From Alphaproteobacteria bacterium (GTDB lineage Bacteria > Pseudomonadota > Alphaproteobacteria > Micropepsales > Micropepsaceae): a DNA stretch of 8,517 nucleotides. The notes beneath the pieces were generated by a model, which saw only the letters and a program-made list of their open reading frames with translations, was not told where the DNA came from and did not search any database. Made by a program: the position numbers and the translations under genes. This document shows, piece after piece, positions 6,011 through 8,517 of the stretch; within the stretch, counting starts at the first letter, position 1, and the number at the start of each line of letters is the position of its first letter. The stretch is from NCBI GenBank assembly GCA_015654715.1, contig JAATGK010000034.1:1-8517 (forward strand), in the 5' to 3' direction.

Positions 6011-6751
6011 TCACAAAACCGTCAGCATCCCGGCGACCAGCGGATGGCGGACGATGTCGCTGTCGGCGAGCCGCACCACCGCGATTTCCGGCACCGCTTC
6101 GAGCCGATCCGCCACGTCCTTGAGCCCCGACAAGCCAGGCAAAAGGTCGGTCTGATCGGGGTCGCCGGTAAGGACCATGGTGGAGCGCCAGCCCAGCCGC
6201 GTCAGCAGCATCTTGAGCTGGGTGTAGGTGCAGTTCTGCGCCTCGTCGATGACGATGAAACAGTCATTGAGCGTGCGCCCGCGCATGTAGGCGACCGGCG
6301 CGATCTCGATGACGTTTTCGGCGACCAGCGCTTTCAGCCGTTTGGTGCCGAGCCGCTCGGTCAGCGCGTCGTAGAGCGGGCGCAAGTACGGCGCCAGCTT
6401 GTGCTCGAGATCGCCGGGGAGAAAGCCAAGGCTTTCGCCCGCTTCGACGGCGGGGCGCGTCAGCAGCACACGGCTGACCTTGCCGCTTTCGAGCGCTTCG
6501 ACACCTTTGACGATGGCGAGATAGGTTTTTCCGGTGCCCGCCGGACCGAGCGCAACGGTCACCGCGCGCTCTTCGAGCGCATTCATCAACCGTTGTTGCC
6601 CCGGACTCATCGCCCGGACGTTTTTTACATATTTTCGGTCACGAGGCCCGCCGTCACGCGGGCTCCAACCTCCCCGGGACGGAAACAACGGACGGACGTT
6701 TTCGTTATCTGGTAGTTCACGAGACTTGTAACGTGCAGACCGCTTGGCCAT
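6011..6751 (-). CDS. PhoH-like ATPase, short form
   Basis: This is a 246-residue, cytoplasmic P-loop ATPase of the PhoH family, related to the helicase core and implicated in RNA metabolism; the exact substrate of this short form is not known. Motifs are intact: Walker A GPAGTGKT (69-76), LLTRPAVEAGESLGFLPG (96-113), Walker B CFIVIDEAQN (164-173), TGDPDQTDL (195-203) and DIVRHPLV (232-239). The first ~45 residues are basic and low in complexity (AKRSARYKS, then PRDGGPRDRK) and may contact RNA; this is inference. The usual ~330-residue PhoH has an extra N-terminal portion that is absent here, and no ybeY or miaB-like neighbour is present, so this is the second PhoH type seen in many Proteobacteria rather than the classical phoH-ybeY gene. 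AGGGAG about six bases before the ATG supports the start. The symbol phoH is often applied loosely and is therefore left blank. Confidence 0.95.
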   Translation of the reverse strand: MAKRSARYKSRELPDNENVRPLFPSRGGWSPRDGGPRDRKYVKNVRAMSPGQQRLMNALEERAVTVALGPAGTGKTYLAIVKGVEALESGKVSRVLLTRPAVEAGESLGFLPGDLEHKLAPYLRPLYDALTERLGTKRLKALVAENVIEIAPVAYMRGRTLNDCFIVIDEAQNCTYTQLKMLLTRLGWRSTMVLTGDPDQTDLLPGLSGLKDVADRLEAVPEIAVVRLADSDIVRHPLVAGMLTVL

Positions 6752-7035
6752 GGATACTCCCTGGTCAAATTACAGACGCTGACAAATTTTCGAGAAGATG
6801 ACGCGTGACAGCGGTGAGGCCCTGGAAATCCGAAAATTTCAACCGTGCAACACAGCACCACTTTAAACCCCCGCTATGGTCGGAAGTCGAATCACGCGAA
6901 CAAGTACAGAATAACAGAACCTGACCTTTGAACGCTGGAAATTTCGCCGCGTCACACATCTGGCATAATGATGAATGAAGCGGCACACTCGCGTGTCACG
7001 TTGCTGTCATAACGAGCAGTATTGGACCACAACGA
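6752..7035. promoter_or_regulatory. 284-bp divergent intergenic region between phoH-like gene and hexapeptide protein
   Basis: No gene is credible here; short open frames overlapping the region look like shadows. It is distinctly more A/T-rich than its flanks, as expected for two divergent promoters. A CATAAT at 6964-6969 could be a -10 for the plus-strand gene, but no good -35 is seen. TGTCA occurs at 6994-6998 and 7005-7009, exactly 11 bases apart, upstream of the plus-strand gene; its inverse TGACA occurs at 6780-6784 and 6806-6810 near the phoH-like gene. GAAATTTC (6938-6945) is a perfect palindrome. These may be binding sites but are short enough to occur by chance. Confidence 0.4.
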
Positions 7036-7569
7036 ATGCCCCTTTATTCGATCGACGGGATCGCGCCCGAGCTTCCGCCTGACGGTGCGTACTACATCGC
7101 ACCTGACGCCGTACTGATCGGGCGCGTGCGCCTCTTGCGAAACGCCAGCGTCTGGTTCGGCGCGGTGCTGCGCGGCGACAACGACTGGATCACGCTGGGT
7201 GAGGATTCGAACGTGCAGGACAACGCCGTGATCCACGCCGATGCCGGCCAGCCTGTCGTGCTTGGCCGCGGTGTAACGGTAGGGCATCGTGCCATCATCC
7301 ATTCGGCGATCGTCGGCGATCACAGTTTGATCGGCATGGGCGCAACGCTGCTCAACCGGTCGCGGATCGGATCGCATTGCGTGATCGGTGCCGGCGCCTT
7401 GGTGCCGGAAGATAGAGAATTCGCCGATGGGTCGCTGGCGGTCGGAACGCCGGCACGGGTCCTGCGCAAGCTCGACGAAGAGCAGCGCAAAAAGGTGGAG
7501 TTTGGGGCTCAAGTATATGTTGCGAACGGCAAAAGGTATCGCGAAGGGCTGACCGAGATACATCTGTAA
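7036..7569 (+). CDS. Gamma carbonic anhydrase family (hexapeptide-repeat) protein
   Basis: This is a 177-residue cytoplasmic protein with a left-handed beta-helix of hexapeptide repeats, expected to be a trimer binding zinc or a similar metal. The three metal-binding histidines of the family are present: H67 in AVIHADAG, and H84 and H89 in VGHRAIIHSA. The surrounding pattern (NVQDNAVIH, then GDHSLIGMGATLLN, IGAGALVPE and VGTPARVLRKLDEEQ) closely follows the YrdA/PaaY/CaiE group, so this is a confident family call. True carbonic anhydrase activity is uncertain, because many YrdA-group proteins lack the activity-related glutamates of archaeal Cam, and the physiological substrate is often unknown. 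The C-terminus (LTEIHL) extends slightly past the last coil. The ATG start has only weak upstream purines. The gene stands apart, with an 84-bp gap to the next one, and shows no pathway partner. Confidence 0.93.
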   Translation: MPLYSIDGIAPELPPDGAYYIAPDAVLIGRVRLLRNASVWFGAVLRGDNDWITLGEDSNVQDNAVIHADAGQPVVLGRGVTVGHRAIIHSAIVGDHSLIGMGATLLNRSRIGSHCVIGAGALVPEDREFADGSLAVGTPARVLRKLDEEQRKKVEFGAQVYVANGKRYREGLTEIHL

Positions 7570-7653
7570 GCAGTACGCACATTAAATGGTGTGTTAACGG
7601 CGGTTCAACGCTTGCGGGTTACAAAGGGATGCCCTTACGGAAATTCCGGCATC

Positions 7654-8331
7654 ATGGCTCCGCCGTCCTCCTTTGCTGTGCAGCTCTCCGAAATGAGCAA
7701 GGCTGTGCTGGTGGCCGGCTTGGCGCTGGTCGCGGCGTCCGCGGTGTTGCTGGTGTCGGCCGAACATGACTTACGGCGGAACAACACCGCGGTGCAGCGG
7801 TCCAATGCCGCGTTGCTCGAACTTGCCGAGATCAATTCGCTCGTCATCGGGGTCGATTTTTCGGCGCGCGGCTACGCCCTGACCGGCGAGAAGCTGTTCC
7901 TCGATCACGAAAGCGCGAAGCAGCGTGACCTCAAGCTCGGGCTCGCCGAATTGACGCGTCTGGCCGAACCGAAGCAGGCGGACGACATCGCCCGGTTGAC
8001 GCGGCTGATCGATCGCCACGCGGCGGTCTATGCCAAATTCGTAAAGTTGGGACCCGGCCACGCCAAGGAAATGGCCGCGCTCATCACCAATCCGGGCGAA
8101 CGCCAGAAGCGCTACGATGCGCTCAAGGCGCTGCAGTCGCTGCGCGGCACATTGATGGCCGATCTGCTGCACCACCAGGCGGTCGCCGAACAGCAGCAGC
8201 GCTTCACGCTGATCCTGACCTTTGCGATCGTAGCCATCGCGTTTCTCGGCAGTTTCCTGGAGGTGGTTGTGAAGACGGTCTTCATCCGCCGCAGGCGCCG
8301 GAGGCTCGGTAGCATGGTCGGCCGGAGCTGA
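7654..8331 (+). CDS. CHASE3-domain membrane protein without an output domain
   Basis: This gene encodes about 225 residues. Helix 1 spans roughly 17-36 and helix 2 roughly 184-206, enclosing about 145 helical residues that should face the periplasm. That part has the CHASE3 pattern: ALLELAEINSLVIGVDFSARG (53-72) and GYALTGEKLFLDHE (73-86) correspond to the family's E-t-x-x-R-G-y-l-L-T-G-d-x-x-Y-L signature, followed by the usual long helices. CHASE3 normally senses an extracellular signal and passes it to a kinase, cyclase or chemoreceptor domain. Here only about 19 residues follow helix 2, including RRRRRR at 212-217, so no transmitter exists in the same chain. It might act with a separate partner or be a decayed sensor. 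The ATG at 7654 is preferred, since the GTG at 7591 would add 21 residues that look non-coding; no strong Shine-Dalgarno is present. Its stop lies three bases from the convergent partial gene. Confidence 0.82.
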   Translation: MAPPSSFAVQLSEMSKAVLVAGLALVAASAVLLVSAEHDLRRNNTAVQRSNAALLELAEINSLVIGVDFSARGYALTGEKLFLDHESAKQRDLKLGLAELTRLAEPKQADDIARLTRLIDRHAAVYAKFVKLGPGHAKEMAALITNPGERQKRYDALKALQSLRGTLMADLLHHQAVAEQQQRFTLILTFAIVAIAFLGSFLEVVVKTVFIRRRRRRLGSMVGRS

Positions 8332-8334
8332 CGG

Positions 8335-8517
8335 CTATTCCGCCGCCTGGCGTTGGGCTTCATGCCAGATGCGCCGGATGCGCGCGTCGTTTTCCGGGCC
8401 GTAATTGAACCACGCCGCTTTGTTGTGCGTGGCATCGACGATGAACAGCATGTCGATGCGCCCCAGGCTCTGGATCAGGGTGTTGCGCAGCGCGTTGACG
8501 GTCATCTCGCTAGTGAG
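8335..8517 (-). CDS. Partial CDS, C-terminal 60 residues of an unidentified protein
   Basis: The minus-strand frame is open from the window edge to a TAG at 8337-8335 and gives 60 residues plus the stop. It reads like real protein: SEMTVNALRNTLIQSLGRID, then MLFIVDATHNKAAWFNYGPE, then NDARIRRIWHEAQRQAAE. An amphipathic start (the LRNTLIQSLGRI stretch), a hydrophobic strand (MLFIVDA) and a tryptophan-containing charged tail are visible. I do not recognise the family, and the N-terminus lies outside the window. An internal ATG at 8451 or 8505 could start a short gene, but the continuous frame through the edge suggests a longer one. The stop is three bases from the stop of the convergent CHASE3 gene. 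Confidence 0.6.
   Translation of the reverse strand, partial: LTSEMTVNALRNTLIQSLGRIDMLFIVDATHNKAAWFNYGPENDARIRRIWHEAQRQAAE

Noticed and set aside
5451..6155. Plus-strand open frame of 234 residues
   Set aside because: It crosses three genes and reads as Arg/Gly-rich shadow sequence.
6044..6715. Plus-strand open frame of 223 residues
   Set aside because: It is antisense to the PhoH-like ATPase, whose P-loop motifs are unambiguous.

Overview
The window is GC-rich, densely coded chromosomal DNA, most likely from an alphaproteobacterium. The main grounds are a DUF3126-type small protein, a short (about 250-residue) PhoH-like ATPase, a gamma-carbonic-anhydrase-like hexapeptide protein, and strong G/C preference at third codon positions. 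I cannot place it to order or genus. I see no rRNA, tRNA, CRISPR array, insertion sequence or phage gene.

Layout, left to right. The first ~150 bases are an unresolved edge. A plus-strand run follows: a six-helix membrane protein with a C-terminal soluble domain, a 76-residue DUF3126 protein started by a well-placed Shine-Dalgarno, and seven bases later a ~12-helix membrane protein with a faint two-fold RND/MMPL-like plan. This run meets an AraC-type regulator on the minus strand, 4 bases away. The AraC gene is divergent from an HxlR-type regulator with an unusual cysteine group; the 197 bp between them carries several GTTC/GAAC elements. Next are a minus-strand single-pass membrane protein and a divergent three-helix small membrane protein, with a 13-bp palindrome between them. 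The small protein's stop lies one base from the stop of a minus-strand PhoH-like ATPase. A 284-bp gene-free region separates phoH from the divergent hexapeptide protein. A CHASE3-only membrane protein follows, and the C-terminal end of an unidentified minus-strand gene closes the window.

The genes do not form one pathway. Only the DUF3126/12-helix pair is close enough to suggest one transcript, and only the AraC/HxlR pair suggests shared control. Most entries are housekeeping or lineage-restricted hypothetical proteins. The items most worth following up are the 12-helix protein paired with DUF3126, the CHASE3 protein with no output domain, and the cysteine-rich HxlR protein with its divergent operator-like region. 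I did not find a convincing complete new system.
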